Shown here: positions 34,332 through 44,339 of the stretch, in pieces
How positions within the stretch are numbered: the first letter of the stretch is position 1
Layout: each line of letters opens with the position of its first letter
Source: Pedobacter faecalis
GTDB taxonomy: Bacteria > Bacteroidota > Bacteroidia > Sphingobacteriales > Sphingobacteriaceae
Direction: 5' to 3'
Length of the DNA stretch: 64,000 nt
Assembly: GCF_030182585.1 (NCBI RefSeq)
Contig: NZ_JARXOW010000001.1
Location: 2,542,001 to 2,606,000, forward strand
Notes under the pieces: model-generated
Told to the model about the DNA's origin: nothing
The model's database searches: none
The model's input: the letters and a program-made list of their open reading frames with translations, nothing else
Program-made: the position numbers and the translations under genes

Positions 34332-36437
34332 TTGTACCCGTCTATTCTAGATACACAGATTGAGTTTCTTAAGGGTGTGGGCCCAAAGCGGGCTGAACTC
34401 CTGCAGAAGGAGCTTAATATATTTAGTTACTCGCATCTGCTCGAGTACTATCCGTTCCGTTATATCGACCGCACGCGATTTTTTAAAGTGGCTGAACTCA
34501 ACGCTGATCTGCCTTTCGTGCAGATTGTGGGTAGGGTAGTCCGCAAGGAATTGATCGGCGAAAAAAGTAAGAAGCGCATCGTTGTACGGTTCGGGGATGA
34601 GACAGGCGCTATGGAACTGGTATGGTTTCAAAGCTTAAAGTGGGTAGACGAACAGGTTTCGGTAGGGAAGGTTTATATTGCTTTCGGCAAACCGACGCTT
34701 TTTAACAATATGTACAGTATTGCCCATCCCGAAATGGAGACTTATCCCAGAAGACAGGATGCGGTGGGTAACCTGAGTTTGCAGCCTGTCTATTCTTCTA
34801 CGGAAAAACTAAAGAAATTTATGCTCGACAGCAAGGGCATCCAGAAGTTACAGATGCAGCTTTTGGAGCAATGTTTTTCCGAACTGAGAGAGACTATTCC
34901 AACTTACGTGTTGAGGCAGGAAGGCTTGGTGTCGAGGAATACGGCGATACTCAACGTCCATTTTCCCAAAACTCAGGATATGCTTCAGTCGGCATTGCGG
35001 CGACTGAAATTTGAAGAGTTATTTTTCATCCAACTTCAGATGCTGTATGCGAAGAAGGATCGGGAACTTCGCTTTCTTGGTCATCCGTTTGGTCGTGTTG
35101 GCAGCAAAGTCAATACGTTTTACCACGAGCTCCTCCCGTTTGAACTGACTGCAGCGCAGAAAAGGGTTATCAGGGAGATCAGGCATGATACACAAATGGC
35201 GCGTCAAATGAACAGGCTTGTCCAGGGAGATGTTGGTAGCGGTAAAACCGCGGTCGCTTTAATCAGCATGCTTCTAGCAGCTGATAATGGTTTCCAGGCT
35301 TGTATGATGGCGCCAACTGAGATCCTGGCACGACAGCATTTCGAGTCGATCCAAAGCTTATTGAAAGACAGGATTGTAAACGTGGCAATTTTGACCGGAA
35401 GTACGGCCAAAAAGGACCGTGCAGCCTTACATAAAGCTTTGGAATCAGGAGAGATCGATATATTGGTCGGGACGCATGCACTCATTGAAGATCGGGTAGT
35501 GTTTAACAATCTTGGTCTCGTCGTCATAGACGAGCAGCACCGGTTCGGTGTGGAGCAGCGCGCCAGGTTATGGAGGAAGAGTTCCATTCCACCCCATATA
35601 CTTGTGATGACAGCTACACCGATCCCGCGCACACTCGCCATGACCTTGTATGGTGATCTGGACGTCTCCGTCATAGACGAACTGCCGAAAGGAAGGAAGC
35701 CGATTGATACCAGGCACTTTTTTGAGGGACAGCGGTTAAGGATGTTTGGTTTTTTGAGGCAGGAGATAGCTAAGGGTAGGCAGGTGTACATCGTTTACCC
35801 CTTGATAAAGGAGAGCGAAAAACTTGATTTGCTGCATCTGGAAGCAGGCATTGAGCAATTGAGTTATCAGTTTCCCCGGCCTGACTATCAAATCAGCATT
35901 GTGCACGGCAAGATGAGCAATGCTGATAAGCAGTTTGAAATGCAGCAGTTCATCGACGGTAAAAGTCAGATTATGGTTGCTACTACGGTAATTGAGGTTG
36001 GTGTTAACGTCCCTAACGCTTCGGTGATGGTTATTGAAAACGCCGAGCGCTTTGGTCTTTCGCAACTGCATCAGCTTCGGGGACGTGTGGGAAGGGGCGC
36101 GGATCAGTCATATTGTATCCTGATGTCTGGTAACAAGTTGAGCGCAGAGGCCAAACTTCGGCTCGAGACCATGGTGAAAACCAATAACGGGTTCGAGATA
36201 TCCGAAATTGACCTGCAGCTACGTGGCCCGGGTGACTTGTCTGGCACTCAGCAAAGTGGGGTGCTCAATCTTAAGCTTGCCGACCTGACTACAGATCAGG
36301 CACTCCTTACACAGGCGCGATCGGCGGTTGCCCGGATATTGGAGTCTGATCCTATGCTGGAGAATCCCGATAATGGCGTGCTAAAAACCTATCTTCAGCG
36401 TAAAAATCCCGGGATCGGATTTAATAAAATTTCATGA
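34332..36437 (+). CDS. recG: ATP-dependent DNA helicase RecG
   Basis: A 701-residue helicase that remodels stalled forks and Holliday junctions. It has the N-terminal wedge/OB part (EFLKGVGPKRAELLQ), Walker A GDVGSGKT, the DEQH box (VIDEQHRFGVEQR), motif III TATPIPRTLA and the C-terminal GRVGRG motif plus the RecG-specific LRGPGDLSGTQQSG. The start is TTG at 34332. It ends flush against the convergent serine hydrolase: the two stop codons are at adjacent bases, with no room for a terminator. Confidence 0.97.
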   Translation: MYPSILDTQIEFLKGVGPKRAELLQKELNIFSYSHLLEYYPFRYIDRTRFFKVAELNADLPFVQIVGRVVRKELIGEKSKKRIVVRFGDETGAMELVWFQSLKWVDEQVSVGKVYIAFGKPTLFNNMYSIAHPEMETYPRRQDAVGNLSLQPVYSSTEKLKKFMLDSKGIQKLQMQLLEQCFSELRETIPTYVLRQEGLVSRNTAILNVHFPKTQDMLQSALRRLKFEELFFIQLQMLYAKKDRELRFLGHPFGRVGSKVNTFYHELLPFELTAAQKRVIREIRHDTQMARQMNRLVQGDVGSGKTAVALISMLLAADNGFQACMMAPTEILARQHFESIQSLLKDRIVNVAILTGSTAKKDRAALHKALESGEIDILVGTHALIEDRVVFNNLGLVVIDEQHRFGVEQRARLWRKSSIPPHILVMTATPIPRTLAMTLYGDLDVSVIDELPKGRKPIDTRHFFEGQRLRMFGFLRQEIAKGRQVYIVYPLIKESEKLDLLHLEAGIEQLSYQFPRPDYQISIVHGKMSNADKQFEMQQFIDGKSQIMVATTVIEVGVNVPNASVMVIENAERFGLSQLHQLRGRVGRGADQSYCILMSGNKLSAEAKLRLETMVKTNNGFEISEIDLQLRGPGDLSGTQQSGVLNLKLADLTTDQALLTQARSAVARILESDPMLENPDNGVLKTYLQRKNPGIGFNKIS

Positions 36438-37658
36438 TCAGTCTTCGTCACTTCCCGGCGCAGATCCAGCACCGCTATATGCGCCCTTACGGATGACTGG
36501 CACACCGAGATGCTTGTACAGGTCGTCCAGATGAAGCAAACTGCCATTTACTTTATTGCCAAGTAAAATGATCACAATATCTTTGTCGATGTCGCGAACA
36601 TAAATGTGGCGGAAGCCGTGCCACCAGCCCGTATGGTACACAACCTTTCTGTTGCCTTCTCCATCAAATATTCTCCAGCCGTAGCCATAGTTAAAGTGAC
36701 CGTTAACCGGCTTGTTTCGCCCTTTGTAGGCCGAATCGAGGGTGGCCTTTTTAAGCAGGCGTCCCTTCCTGAGCGCATGGTCGAAAAGCAAAAGATCATG
36801 AATTGTACTGTAGATACCTTTATCACCTACGGGGCCATCCAAAAAATTCTGGGCAACTGAATAACGCCATGAGTTGCGGTCGTGGCCAACGACATCGACC
36901 GGTATTTTCGGGTATACAGTCGTTGAATAGACATGCGTGTTTTTCATGCCTGCGGGCTTAAACACATGTTCCATCATATAATCGGCGTATAGTTTCCCAG
37001 TCACTTTTTCAACGATCGCTGCCAGAACCATATAGTTAGAGTTATTATAATGGAAGCGTGTATCAGGTTTGGCGTACGGGTTCGGTTTCCGCTCGGCAAT
37101 GATCTTCATGACCTCTTGATTAGACACACCTTTTTTCATATCCCTCTTTTCTTTTCGCCATATCTCGTCTATGAAATAAACATAATTCATCATGCCGCTG
37201 CGATGGCTTAACAGTAACCTTACAGTAATCCCGTCATAGGGGAAATCGGGGTAGAACTTTTTCACATCATCGTCGAGAGATAGTCTGCCCTGCTCCACTA
37301 GTTGCATAATGGCTGTACCTGTAAACGGTTTCGACACTGAGGCTAATTCAAATTCGGATGCTGTTTTCAGGCTATCCCGGTGAAGGTAGTCGGCCCAGCC
37401 AAGGGCTTTCTGATAAATGATCCTGCCCTTTTTTGCAACAAGCACATTGCCGTTAAATCCTGACCTGGTATGAAGGCGCTGCATAAATTCGGCAACGTAC
37501 TTGTCTTCCTTACTGCTGTCGTATACAAGAAGCAGACTGTCTGTTTTATCATCCTCTTTAGTGCGCACTTTAGGGTCGCCCTTAGTCTCTGAGCTTAAGC
37601 AGGATACAAGAGAGAACGTAGCAAATAATATAGAAGCCAGCAAAAATCTGTGTTTCAT
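36438..37658 (-). CDS. Serine hydrolase, class C beta-lactamase/DD-peptidase family lipoprotein
   Basis: A 406-residue exported lipoprotein (lipobox LVSC, C20). The penicillin-recognising fold is shown by S107-V-S-K110 (SxxK) and the tyrosine motif in FHYNNSNYMV (YxN); a third motif, HTG at YHTGWWHGFRH, matches the KTG position. Such proteins include beta-lactamases, esterases and DD-peptidases, so antibiotic resistance should not be assumed. It is a monocistronic gene convergent with recG and divergent from fumC. Confidence 0.9.
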   Translation of the reverse strand: MKHRFLLASILFATFSLVSCLSSETKGDPKVRTKEDDKTDSLLLVYDSSKEDKYVAEFMQRLHTRSGFNGNVLVAKKGRIIYQKALGWADYLHRDSLKTASEFELASVSKPFTGTAIMQLVEQGRLSLDDDVKKFYPDFPYDGITVRLLLSHRSGMMNYVYFIDEIWRKEKRDMKKGVSNQEVMKIIAERKPNPYAKPDTRFHYNNSNYMVLAAIVEKVTGKLYADYMMEHVFKPAGMKNTHVYSTTVYPKIPVDVVGHDRNSWRYSVAQNFLDGPVGDKGIYSTIHDLLLFDHALRKGRLLKKATLDSAYKGRNKPVNGHFNYGYGWRIFDGEGNRKVVYHTGWWHGFRHIYVRDIDKDIVIILLGNKVNGSLLHLDDLYKHLGVPVIRKGAYSGAGSAPGSDED

Positions 37659-37767
37659 TGAGGTGTGATCGTGTAAAAGGGCCGAAAATTAGCATAAATA
37701 ACCCTGAAAGCGCAAAAGAGTTTTGAACATTATCCAATACTTTACATTCACGTATGTCATTAAAAGT

Positions 37768-37775
37768 TAAATTTG
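37768..37775 (+). promoter_or_regulatory. -7 element of fumC
   Basis: TAAATTTG matches TAnnTTTG, 23 bases before the fumC ATG; only a weak TTTA at the -33 distance. Confidence 0.45.
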
Positions 37776-37798
37776 CCTTTAAACAATACTTGAAAACA

Positions 37799-39196
37799 AT
37801 GAGCTTTAGAATTGAACGTGATACAATGGGTGAAGTGCAGGTTCCTGCAGATAAATATTGGGGTGCACAAACTGAGAGATCAAGGAATAATTTTAAGATT
37901 GGGCCTGAAGCATCCATGCCGAAGGAGATTATTTATGCCTTTGGCTACCTGAAAAAAGCAGCGGCATACGCTAATATGGATTTGGGAGTGCTTTCTGCTG
38001 AAAAAGCTGAGGCTATAGCAAGTGCCTGCGATGAAATTATAGAGGGAAAGCTTGACGACCAGTTTCCTTTGGTAATTTGGCAAACTGGATCTGGTACACA
38101 AAGCAATATGAATGCAAATGAGGTAATTGCATACCGGGCACATGTGCTTCAGGGAGGTTCACTGGAAGATGAAAAGAAGATTCTGCATCCGAATGATGAT
38201 GTGAACAAGTCACAGTCCTCAAACGACACCTATCCGACTGCCATGCATATCGCGGCATATAAGCAGGCGGTTGAGATTACAATTCCCGGACTTGAGAAAC
38301 TTCGGGCAACACTTTCGGCAAAATCAGCCAGTTTCAAGGATATTGTAAAGACCGGTCGCACGCACTTTATGGATGCCACTCCCCTGACGTTAGGGCAAGA
38401 GTTTTCAGGTTATGTCCAACAGATCGATAACGGCTTGCGGGCAATTAAGAACGCATTGGAAATGGTGCGTGAGCTGGCACTGGGCGGCACGGCTGTTGGT
38501 ACAGGCCTGAATACCCCGAAGGGTTATGATACCCTGGTCGCGGCAAAGATTGCGGCGCTTACGGGTCTGCCGTTTGTAACCGCTCCTAACAAGTTTGAGG
38601 CTCTTGCGGCGCATGACGCTATGGTAGAACTCTCTGCAGCGTATAAGCGGGTCGCAGTCTCACTGATGAAGATTGCCAACGATATCAGGATGCTGAGTTC
38701 AGGGCCTCGCTGTGGTATAGGGGAAATTATTATACCCGACAACGAGCCGGGATCCTCGATTATGCCTGGAAAGGTTAATCCGACCCAACCAGAGGCTCTG
38801 ACGATGGTTTGTGCACAAGTGTTAGGAAATGATGTTACGGTAAGCATTGGAGGAAGTAACGGGCATTTTGAATTAAACGTCTTCAAGCCAGTTATTGCTG
38901 CCAATGTGCTGCAGTCGGGCAGGCTGATTGGCGATGCCTGCGTGTCATTCAACGATAAGTGTGCGGAAGGCATAGAACCGAATCTGCCTGAACTTAAGAA
39001 GCACCTGGAAAATTCATTGATGCTGGTGACATCCTTAAACCCTCATGTTGGTTATGAAAACGCGGCTAAGATTGCAAAGAAAGCGCATAAGGAGAATAGG
39101 ACTTTAAAGGAAGCCGCTTTAGAACTGGGCTTGCTTACAAGCGAGCAATTCGATGAGTGGGTTCGTCCTGAAGATATGGTGGGAAGCTTGAAATAA
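37799..39196 (+). CDS. fumC: Class II fumarate hydratase
   Basis: A 465-residue iron-free fumarase of the TCA cycle (fumarate to malate). It begins [28 protein letters not shown] and carries [13 protein letters not shown], the active-site [14 protein letters not shown], and the family signature [16 protein letters not shown] 37799 is used; the in-frame 37754 ATG lies upstream of the -7 element. A lipoprotein gene begins one base after the stop, implying co-transcription. Confidence 0.97.
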   Translation: MSFRIERDTMGEVQVPADKYWGAQTERSRNNFKIGPEASMPKEIIYAFGYLKKAAAYANMDLGVLSAEKAEAIASACDEIIEGKLDDQFPLVIWQTGSGTQSNMNANEVIAYRAHVLQGGSLEDEKKILHPNDDVNKSQSSNDTYPTAMHIAAYKQAVEITIPGLEKLRATLSAKSASFKDIVKTGRTHFMDATPLTLGQEFSGYVQQIDNGLRAIKNALEMVRELALGGTAVGTGLNTPKGYDTLVAAKIAALTGLPFVTAPNKFEALAAHDAMVELSAAYKRVAVSLMKIANDIRMLSSGPRCGIGEIIIPDNEPGSSIMPGKVNPTQPEALTMVCAQVLGNDVTVSIGGSNGHFELNVFKPVIAANVLQSGRLIGDACVSFNDKCAEGIEPNLPELKKHLENSLMLVTSLNPHVGYENAAKIAKKAHKENRTLKEAALELGLLTSEQFDEWVRPEDMVGSLK

Positions 39197-39197
39197 T

Positions 39198-39704
39198 ATG
39201 TTTGTCTCAAGAACTGGCGTCCTGCTTGTTGGGGTAGCCTTGTACGGTCTTACCGGCTCATGTACCAGACTTCCCGATGTACAGGGCAATGGGGAAGCTT
39301 TTTTACAAGGTAAATGGGATCAGGACAGCGCCAAAGTCACAGGTGAAAGGTTGAATTATTCACTTCACAAGTTTAGTTTCACCTGTGATTCCTTCTATTT
39401 AGATCTCACTACCTATTCCAAAGTAAACTATTATGCCGATTCCTGCTTTAATAGTGGGGTCTGGCAGGAGTATGCCAAAGGAACTTATGTCGTCAGGGGC
39501 GACACCTTATTACTTGCGGGCGTTTATACCAAAGCGAACTACAAACAGAAAATCAGCGGATGCTATAACAGCGGACAATACATCAGAAGCTTTAAGATAC
39601 TATCAAAGTCGGACAGCACGCTCGATCTGGAAAGTACGGACAATCAAAAGATTGTTTCTATGAACCTGAAAGAACGAAAGGCTTGTGTTCCACAGCCGCT
39701 GTAA
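39198..39704 (+). CDS. Cysteine-containing hypothetical lipoprotein next to fumC
   Basis: A 168-residue protein with a signal peptide and lipobox TGSC (C22), so a lipid-anchored envelope protein. The mature part has four or five further cysteines (FTCDSF, DSCFNSG, SGCYNSG, KACVP), allowing disulfides, and a beta-rich pattern with repeated Y-K turns. I do not recognise the family. It starts one base after fumC and converges on the CREST-like gene with five bases between. A link to fumarase function is not supported by sequence. Confidence 0.75.
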   Translation: MFVSRTGVLLVGVALYGLTGSCTRLPDVQGNGEAFLQGKWDQDSAKVTGERLNYSLHKFSFTCDSFYLDLTTYSKVNYYADSCFNSGVWQEYAKGTYVVRGDTLLLAGVYTKANYKQKISGCYNSGQYIRSFKILSKSDSTLDLESTDNQKIVSMNLKERKACVPQPL

Positions 39705-39709
39705 GACAG

Positions 39710-40387
39710 CTACCGGTACTGTTCGCTTTTTTCTGCATTTAGCAGGTAGATGTAATTGAACATGCTGAAGGACGCGAGTGCGCCAAACGTATGCCAAAGG
39801 AAGTGTGTACCCGATTCAAGGAGAAGCCAGTTATCGGCGATCCGGAAGGTAAGCGCCAGGATGAACGACAATAAAGCTATCCCTACCCATTTCCCGTGTA
39901 CCCAGCCGGTGTGCTTTAAATAAGCCGTAACAGGCAGCAGAACAAACATGGCCATGAGCGCATAATTTATGTTGATAAAGAGATGAGGGTTTTGCGCCAT
40001 TAATCCTCTGAGTACCAGTTGAAGGGCGCCGTAAAGAACGATTAGCCATAAAGCCCGGCTCCACTTGACGATTTTCGCTAAAAAGTACACACCGGCCGAG
40101 AGGCAAAGTAAGAGGATGGGTAGCCAGTCCATCATAATAAAGAATCCCCATTGCCGCAGGCCGTGATAGATGGTGCCGCCGACACCTCCGATATAAAGCA
40201 ATGCCAATGCAATGCTTAGAAACCGATGCTTTCTATATTCTCCTCTTAACTTAATAGTCCAGTATATCGCGATGGCCAGAAAAAAACAAGAAGTAAGTGC
40301 GTTGAGCGGCTCAGGGAACAAGCGCGCCATATTCGTTTCGGCATATGCGGCTCCGCCGTCTGGAGGTGTATGAATGAAAATAAGCAT
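39710..40387 (-). CDS. Integral membrane protein resembling CREST-superfamily hydrolases (alkaline ceramidase-like)
   Basis: A 225-residue protein with about seven membrane segments. Spaced polar residues fit the CREST metal-hydrolase pattern: GTIYHGL early, IMMDWLP, and the C-terminal pair SGTHFLWHTFGA with two histidines. Ceramidase-type substrates would suit the sphingolipids of Sphingobacteriaceae, but the match is by pattern only. ATG 40387 (MLIFIHTPPDG) is preferred; an in-frame ATG at 40426 would add 13 residues. Confidence 0.65.
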   Translation of the reverse strand: MLIFIHTPPDGGAAYAETNMARLFPEPLNALTSCFFLAIAIYWTIKLRGEYRKHRFLSIALALLYIGGVGGTIYHGLRQWGFFIMMDWLPILLLCLSAGVYFLAKIVKWSRALWLIVLYGALQLVLRGLMAQNPHLFININYALMAMFVLLPVTAYLKHTGWVHGKWVGIALLSFILALTFRIADNWLLLESGTHFLWHTFGALASFSMFNYIYLLNAEKSEQYR

Positions 40388-40517
40388 AGCGTATTCTTTT
40401 TGGTGTAAACAAGCCGACAATTTCAAATGTTTGCTCTATCCTGTAGTTCTCCGGCGCTGTCTAACAGATTTATAAGCTTCTGTGTTTTGTTAATTAGTTT
40501 TGTTATATCTTTACATT

Positions 40518-41192
40518 ATGAATAAGAGTGTGTTAGCGGCAATTTTTATAATGATGTCTGGATTGGGAGGGGTTGCGCAGACGGCTCAGCAGTTTTCAGA
40601 AGAATCCCCGGCTTTCGGAGCGGTCAATATAGTGGTGTCAAACCTGGAAAGCGAAGGGAATGCCTATTTTTCCGATGCCGAACTTAGCGAACGTTCCGGC
40701 AGGTATGATGAAGCGATAACTCTGTTTAGTAAGGCTGCGTTCGAATATAACAGTTCAAACCAGCTGTCACGTTATGGTTTGGCTTTAATGAGATTAAGCA
40801 ATGTGCATTATCTGATGAACCATTATGTCGAAGCTGAACAGGTTGTCTTAAACGTTGCGTTGAAAAACTATGCGAAAATGGGTAGCAAGATGGGTCAGAT
40901 GGAATCTTACGGGCAGTTAGGCAGGATTTATCTGGCTTCCGAACAATTAACCCAATCGCTATGGTTTTACACACAGCAGGGTATTTTAGCGAGGCAGCTA
41001 CGCAATAGCGGAGCTCATATAGAATCTGTGCTCGGTATAGCCAACGTCAAGATTCGTAAAAGAGAATATCGCATGGCTTCTGATGACCTTAACCAGGCGG
41101 AAGCGCTCGCCCGTGCTGCGAACAACAGCCGTTACGCGACAAAAATTAAGCAAGCCAGGGCACTCATCCAGGCAAACCGGAGCAAAAGTTGA
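40518..41192 (+). CDS. Exported TPR-repeat protein
   Basis: A 224-residue periplasmic protein: signal peptide MNKSVLAAIFIMMSGLGGVAQ, then TPR-like helices (YFSDAELSERSGRYDEAITL, YGLALMRLSNVHYLMN, MESYGQLGRIYLASEQ). Role unknown. ATG 40518 gives the signal peptide directly; the preceding bases TATCTTTA-CATT may be a -7 element only four bases upstream. It is followed after 94 bases by the Prc protease. Confidence 0.8.
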   Translation: MNKSVLAAIFIMMSGLGGVAQTAQQFSEESPAFGAVNIVVSNLESEGNAYFSDAELSERSGRYDEAITLFSKAAFEYNSSNQLSRYGLALMRLSNVHYLMNHYVEAEQVVLNVALKNYAKMGSKMGQMESYGQLGRIYLASEQLTQSLWFYTQQGILARQLRNSGAHIESVLGIANVKIRKREYRMASDDLNQAEALARAANNSRYATKIKQARALIQANRSKS

Positions 41193-41286
41193 TCGACATC
41201 GAAGATTACAGAAGAGCGACAGTATTATTACGGTCTCATTGTTCGTTATTTGCAAAATTGGTATCATATTAGTGTGATTATAAAAA

Positions 41287-43428
41287 ATGGATTTTAATTT
41301 ATTTAAAGAGATGTTGAAGAGAGTATTTCTGGTTATTTTTACTGCAGCTGTGCTTGCATGTCAGGCGTCGCCAAAGCAGCAGCCGGTTGTTCAGGGGGTA
41401 AATAATATCATGCCAGATGAAAAGCAGGCTTTGGTCTGCAAGGAGATCGTCGCACTGATAGAAAATTATAATTATAAAAAGCTGAAGGTTAACGATTCGT
41501 TATCTTCCGTTGTTCTCGACCGGTACATCAAAGATCTGGACCCATACAGATATTATTTCCTTGCCTCTGATATCAAAGACTTTGAAAAATTCAGATACCA
41601 GTTGGATGATGATTTTCGAAACGGGGATCTAACCGCTCCGTTTTATATTTTTAACGTTTATTTAAAGCGGTACGGCCAGTTTATCAATTTTGCGCTCGCA
41701 AAAGCAAAGTCTAAGTATGATTTTACTCAAAATGACACTTATGTTTTTGATCGGGAAAAGATGCCCTGGACAACTTCAGCGGCTGAGCAGCAGGCCTTGT
41801 GGAGCAAACGTGTTAAATATGATCTGGTGAACCTCAGGATAGCTAGTGCCGATGCGGCCAAGAACATCGAAACATTAACCAAACGCTATGAAAACCTCAA
41901 ATCGCAATCGGCTAAGGTTAATAATCAGGATGTTTTTCAAACGGTGATGGACGCATTTACTGAAGCAGTTGACCCTCATACCAACTATTTTAATCCTGTG
42001 AATGCCCAGGCGTTTAACGAAGATATGGCGAGGTCATTTGAAGGGATCGGTGCGCGCTTGCAGTTGGAAAACGAGATACTGAAAATTGCTGAAGTTATCC
42101 CTGGAGGACCTGCCTTTAAAAGTAAGTTGTTGAGCGCGGGCGACAGGATAATAGCTGTTGCGCAAGGAAACGGAGAATTTGAGGACATTATTGGGTGGAG
42201 GATTGAAAACTCTGTCGCAAAAATCAAAGGACCAAAAGGAACTAAAGTAAGATTAAAGATCATCCCGGTGGGTCAGGAAATGTCATCAAAGCCAGTCATC
42301 ATCGAACTTGTGCGTGAGCGAATTGTCATGGAAGAGCTTTCGGCGAAGAAAAAGGTAGAAACGATCCAGTCGGGCGGCAGGTCGTACAAAATGGGTGTCA
42401 TAACAGTTCCTGGCTTTTATGCAGATTTCAAGGCTGCAAGAGCAGGCGATCCCAACTATAAGAGTACAACCCGCGACGTGCGTTTGTTAATCGATACGCT
42501 TAAAAACCTGGATAAGGTTGATGCCATCGTTATGGACCTGAGGGCCAACGGCGGAGGATCGCTGGTAGAGGCGATTGATTTAACCGGGTTATTTATAGAC
42601 CGTGGTCCCGTTGTTCAGGTAAGAGATTTGAAAGGAAATGTAGAGGTGAACGAAGACAACAATGCCGGTATGGCCTGGAATGGTCCTTTTGGTGTTATGG
42701 TGGACCGCCTTAGTGCCTCGGCCTCAGAGATTTTCGCAGGTGCTATTCAAGACTATGGACGGGGAATCATTATGGGAACCCAGACCTTCGGAAAGGGAAC
42801 GGTTCAATCTTCAATTGACATGAGTCAGCTGGTGAACCCGTCTCTTTTGCAAAGACTCGCTGCGCTGGTAGGTAAAAACGCTCCTGCTTCAGGACGCGAA
42901 GTGCCTCAGCTTGGGCAAATCAACTTAACCATGGCTAAGTTTTACAGGGTTACCGGAAGCAGTACCCAGCATAAAGGTGTTATCCCGGATATCCAGTTTC
43001 CGTCGCTTTATCCTATGGATAAAATTGGGGAGGACACAGAGAAATCTGCCCTGCCATGGGACGAGATCAAGCCCTCTGACTTTAAACCCGTGGCAAACCT
43101 GGGGCCGGTAAAAGCGGAATTGTTAAAGGCGCACAATGAGCGAATGAAAAATTCTCTTGACTACAAAATGCTTCAGGAAGATATTGCAGATGTACAGAAG
43201 CGTCAATCGGAAGTGTCTGTAAGTTTAAACGAGGCGAAACTCAAAGCCGAACGTGACAGCCAGGAAGCAAAGGCATTGGCCAGAACGAATCAGTTGCGCG
43301 TCTCGCGTGGGCTTGCTCCTTTAAAAAAGGGGGATAAGGCGACCAAAGAAGAGAGTTCCGATTTTGTGCTTGATGAAAGCATGCAGATTATGGGCGACCT
43401 GCTTCGCCTATCTGGCATATCCAAATAA
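41287..43428 (+). CDS. Carboxy-terminal processing peptidase (Prc/Tsp, S41A)
   Basis: A 713-residue periplasmic protease that trims the C-termini of envelope proteins and can degrade misfolded ones. It has a lipoprotein-type signal (VLAC), an N-terminal helical part, a PDZ domain around 240-330 (ARLQLENEILKIAEVIPGGPA), and the Ser/Lys dyad S478 (in SASASE) and K503 (in FGKGTVQ), spaced 25 residues as in E. coli Tsp S430/K455. A DUF3340-like tail follows. ATG 41311 (MLKRVFLVIFT) would give a shorter, cleaner signal and is a good alternative start. Confidence 0.93.
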   Translation: MDFNLFKEMLKRVFLVIFTAAVLACQASPKQQPVVQGVNNIMPDEKQALVCKEIVALIENYNYKKLKVNDSLSSVVLDRYIKDLDPYRYYFLASDIKDFEKFRYQLDDDFRNGDLTAPFYIFNVYLKRYGQFINFALAKAKSKYDFTQNDTYVFDREKMPWTTSAAEQQALWSKRVKYDLVNLRIASADAAKNIETLTKRYENLKSQSAKVNNQDVFQTVMDAFTEAVDPHTNYFNPVNAQAFNEDMARSFEGIGARLQLENEILKIAEVIPGGPAFKSKLLSAGDRIIAVAQGNGEFEDIIGWRIENSVAKIKGPKGTKVRLKIIPVGQEMSSKPVIIELVRERIVMEELSAKKKVETIQSGGRSYKMGVITVPGFYADFKAARAGDPNYKSTTRDVRLLIDTLKNLDKVDAIVMDLRANGGGSLVEAIDLTGLFIDRGPVVQVRDLKGNVEVNEDNNAGMAWNGPFGVMVDRLSASASEIFAGAIQDYGRGIIMGTQTFGKGTVQSSIDMSQLVNPSLLQRLAALVGKNAPASGREVPQLGQINLTMAKFYRVTGSSTQHKGVIPDIQFPSLYPMDKIGEDTEKSALPWDEIKPSDFKPVANLGPVKAELLKAHNERMKNSLDYKMLQEDIADVQKRQSEVSVSLNEAKLKAERDSQEAKALARTNQLRVSRGLAPLKKGDKATKEESSDFVLDESMQIMGDLLRLSGISK

Positions 43429-43466
43429 GGCATAGAAATTGCATAGCGTAGGAAAACATCTATGCT

Positions 43467-43652
43467 ATGAACGTTAAACGAACATTTGGGACGATCCTGA
43501 CAATCCTGGGGATCATCGGGCTTATTTACGCTGGTTATGGATTTGTTAATCAATCCATTCAGGTAAGAGAACTTGTGGTGATTGCGGCAATCGGAGTGAT
43601 CTTTTTCTTTTCCGGGATTGGCTTGGTTAAGAACACTAAAGATGCGGCTTAG
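43467..43652 (+). CDS. Small two-segment membrane protein
   Basis: A 61-residue protein with two hydrophobic segments (about 9-27 and 36-54) and a positively charged start, so an N-in, C-in hairpin in the inner membrane. Similar small hydrophobic proteins are common in Bacteroidota. No function can be assigned. It follows the Prc gene by 38 bases. Confidence 0.7.
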   Translation: MNVKRTFGTILTILGIIGLIYAGYGFVNQSIQVRELVVIAAIGVIFFFSGIGLVKNTKDAA

Positions 43653-43667
43653 GTATGCCTAGGCCGC
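43644..43667. terminator. Hairpin spanning the convergent stop codons
   Basis: GCGGCTTAGG (43644-43653) pairs with CCTAGGCCGC (43658-43667), with one wobble and loop TATG. It overlaps both stop codons of the two convergent genes. There is no T run, so it is only a possible terminator or 3' end stabiliser. Confidence 0.4.
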
Positions 43668-44221
43668 TATTCTTCAATAAGCTCTGACTGCACAGCGTCT
43701 ATAATACGCCCGCCTTTGTAGAAATACCTGGAGTAATAAGGCTCGTTTAAGTTACTTATAACGACACCCCTTGTAGAAGAAGCATGCGCAAAACGGTTGT
43801 CTCCAAGATAAATCCCGATATGGGTGATGCTTCTGCTTTTTATTTTAAAAAAAACAAGATCGCCTTCCTTTAGTTCACTTTTAGGAAGCGGGTCTACCAT
43901 GCTGAAAATATCTCTTGAATTCCGGAGTATCGTTGTGTTGAAAACTTTATCGTAGATAGCCTTGGTGAAAGCCGAACAGTCTATCCCTTTCTCCGTATTG
44001 CCGCCAAAACGGTAAGGGGTTCCTATCCACTCATATATGAACTTGTAAAGCTTTATGTTTGAAGTAGCATCCACTGCCACACCCATAACCTGAGAAAAAT
44101 ATTGAGAAGCCAGGTTGTCCGGATCTGCCAGTTTGCTGGTTTGTTTAGCTTTTGTTTGTGCATTTGCGGCAAATACAGTGCACGAAAACAATGCTACAGA
44201 CAAGAAGAACTTTTTTGTCAT
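43667..44221 (-). CDS. NlpC/P60 family peptidase (C40)
   Basis: A 184-residue exported cell-wall hydrolase. A signal peptide ends near ANAQ; the C40 domain carries the nucleophile C82 (GIDCSAF), H134 (ITHIGIYLG) and a third polar residue H146 (FAHASS). The family cuts gamma-D-Glu-diaminopimelate bonds in peptidoglycan stems. It is transcribed alone, opposite the small membrane protein. Confidence 0.92.
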   Translation of the reverse strand: MTKKFFLSVALFSCTVFAANAQTKAKQTSKLADPDNLASQYFSQVMGVAVDATSNIKLYKFIYEWIGTPYRFGGNTEKGIDCSAFTKAIYDKVFNTTILRNSRDIFSMVDPLPKSELKEGDLVFFKIKSRSITHIGIYLGDNRFAHASSTRGVVISNLNEPYYSRYFYKGGRIIDAVQSELIEE

Positions 44222-44306
44222 GTTGTTCGGTTAAGTTTGGTAAAAAGCAACTTACACTCTAACGTAAACCTTTATGGCTTATTGTTTGGATAGCAAACAT
44301 ATATAT

Positions 44307-44339
44307 TTTAGCAACGTTATGCAAACGCCCGTTGCAAAA
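44307..44339. promoter_or_regulatory. Inverted repeat in the pdhA upstream region
   Basis: TTTAGCAACG (44307-44316) and CGTTGCAAAA (44330-44339) are inverted copies with 9/10 matches and a 13-base centre. It lies about 80 bases upstream of the pdhA -7 element and may be a regulator site. A DnaA-box-like TTATCCACA follows at 44349-44357; one such 9-mer is expected by chance in a window this size. Confidence 0.4.

Noticed and set aside
36438..37658. Beta-lactamase (resistance) call for the serine hydrolase
   Set aside because: The fold fits equally an esterase or DD-peptidase, and nothing in the context indicates resistance.
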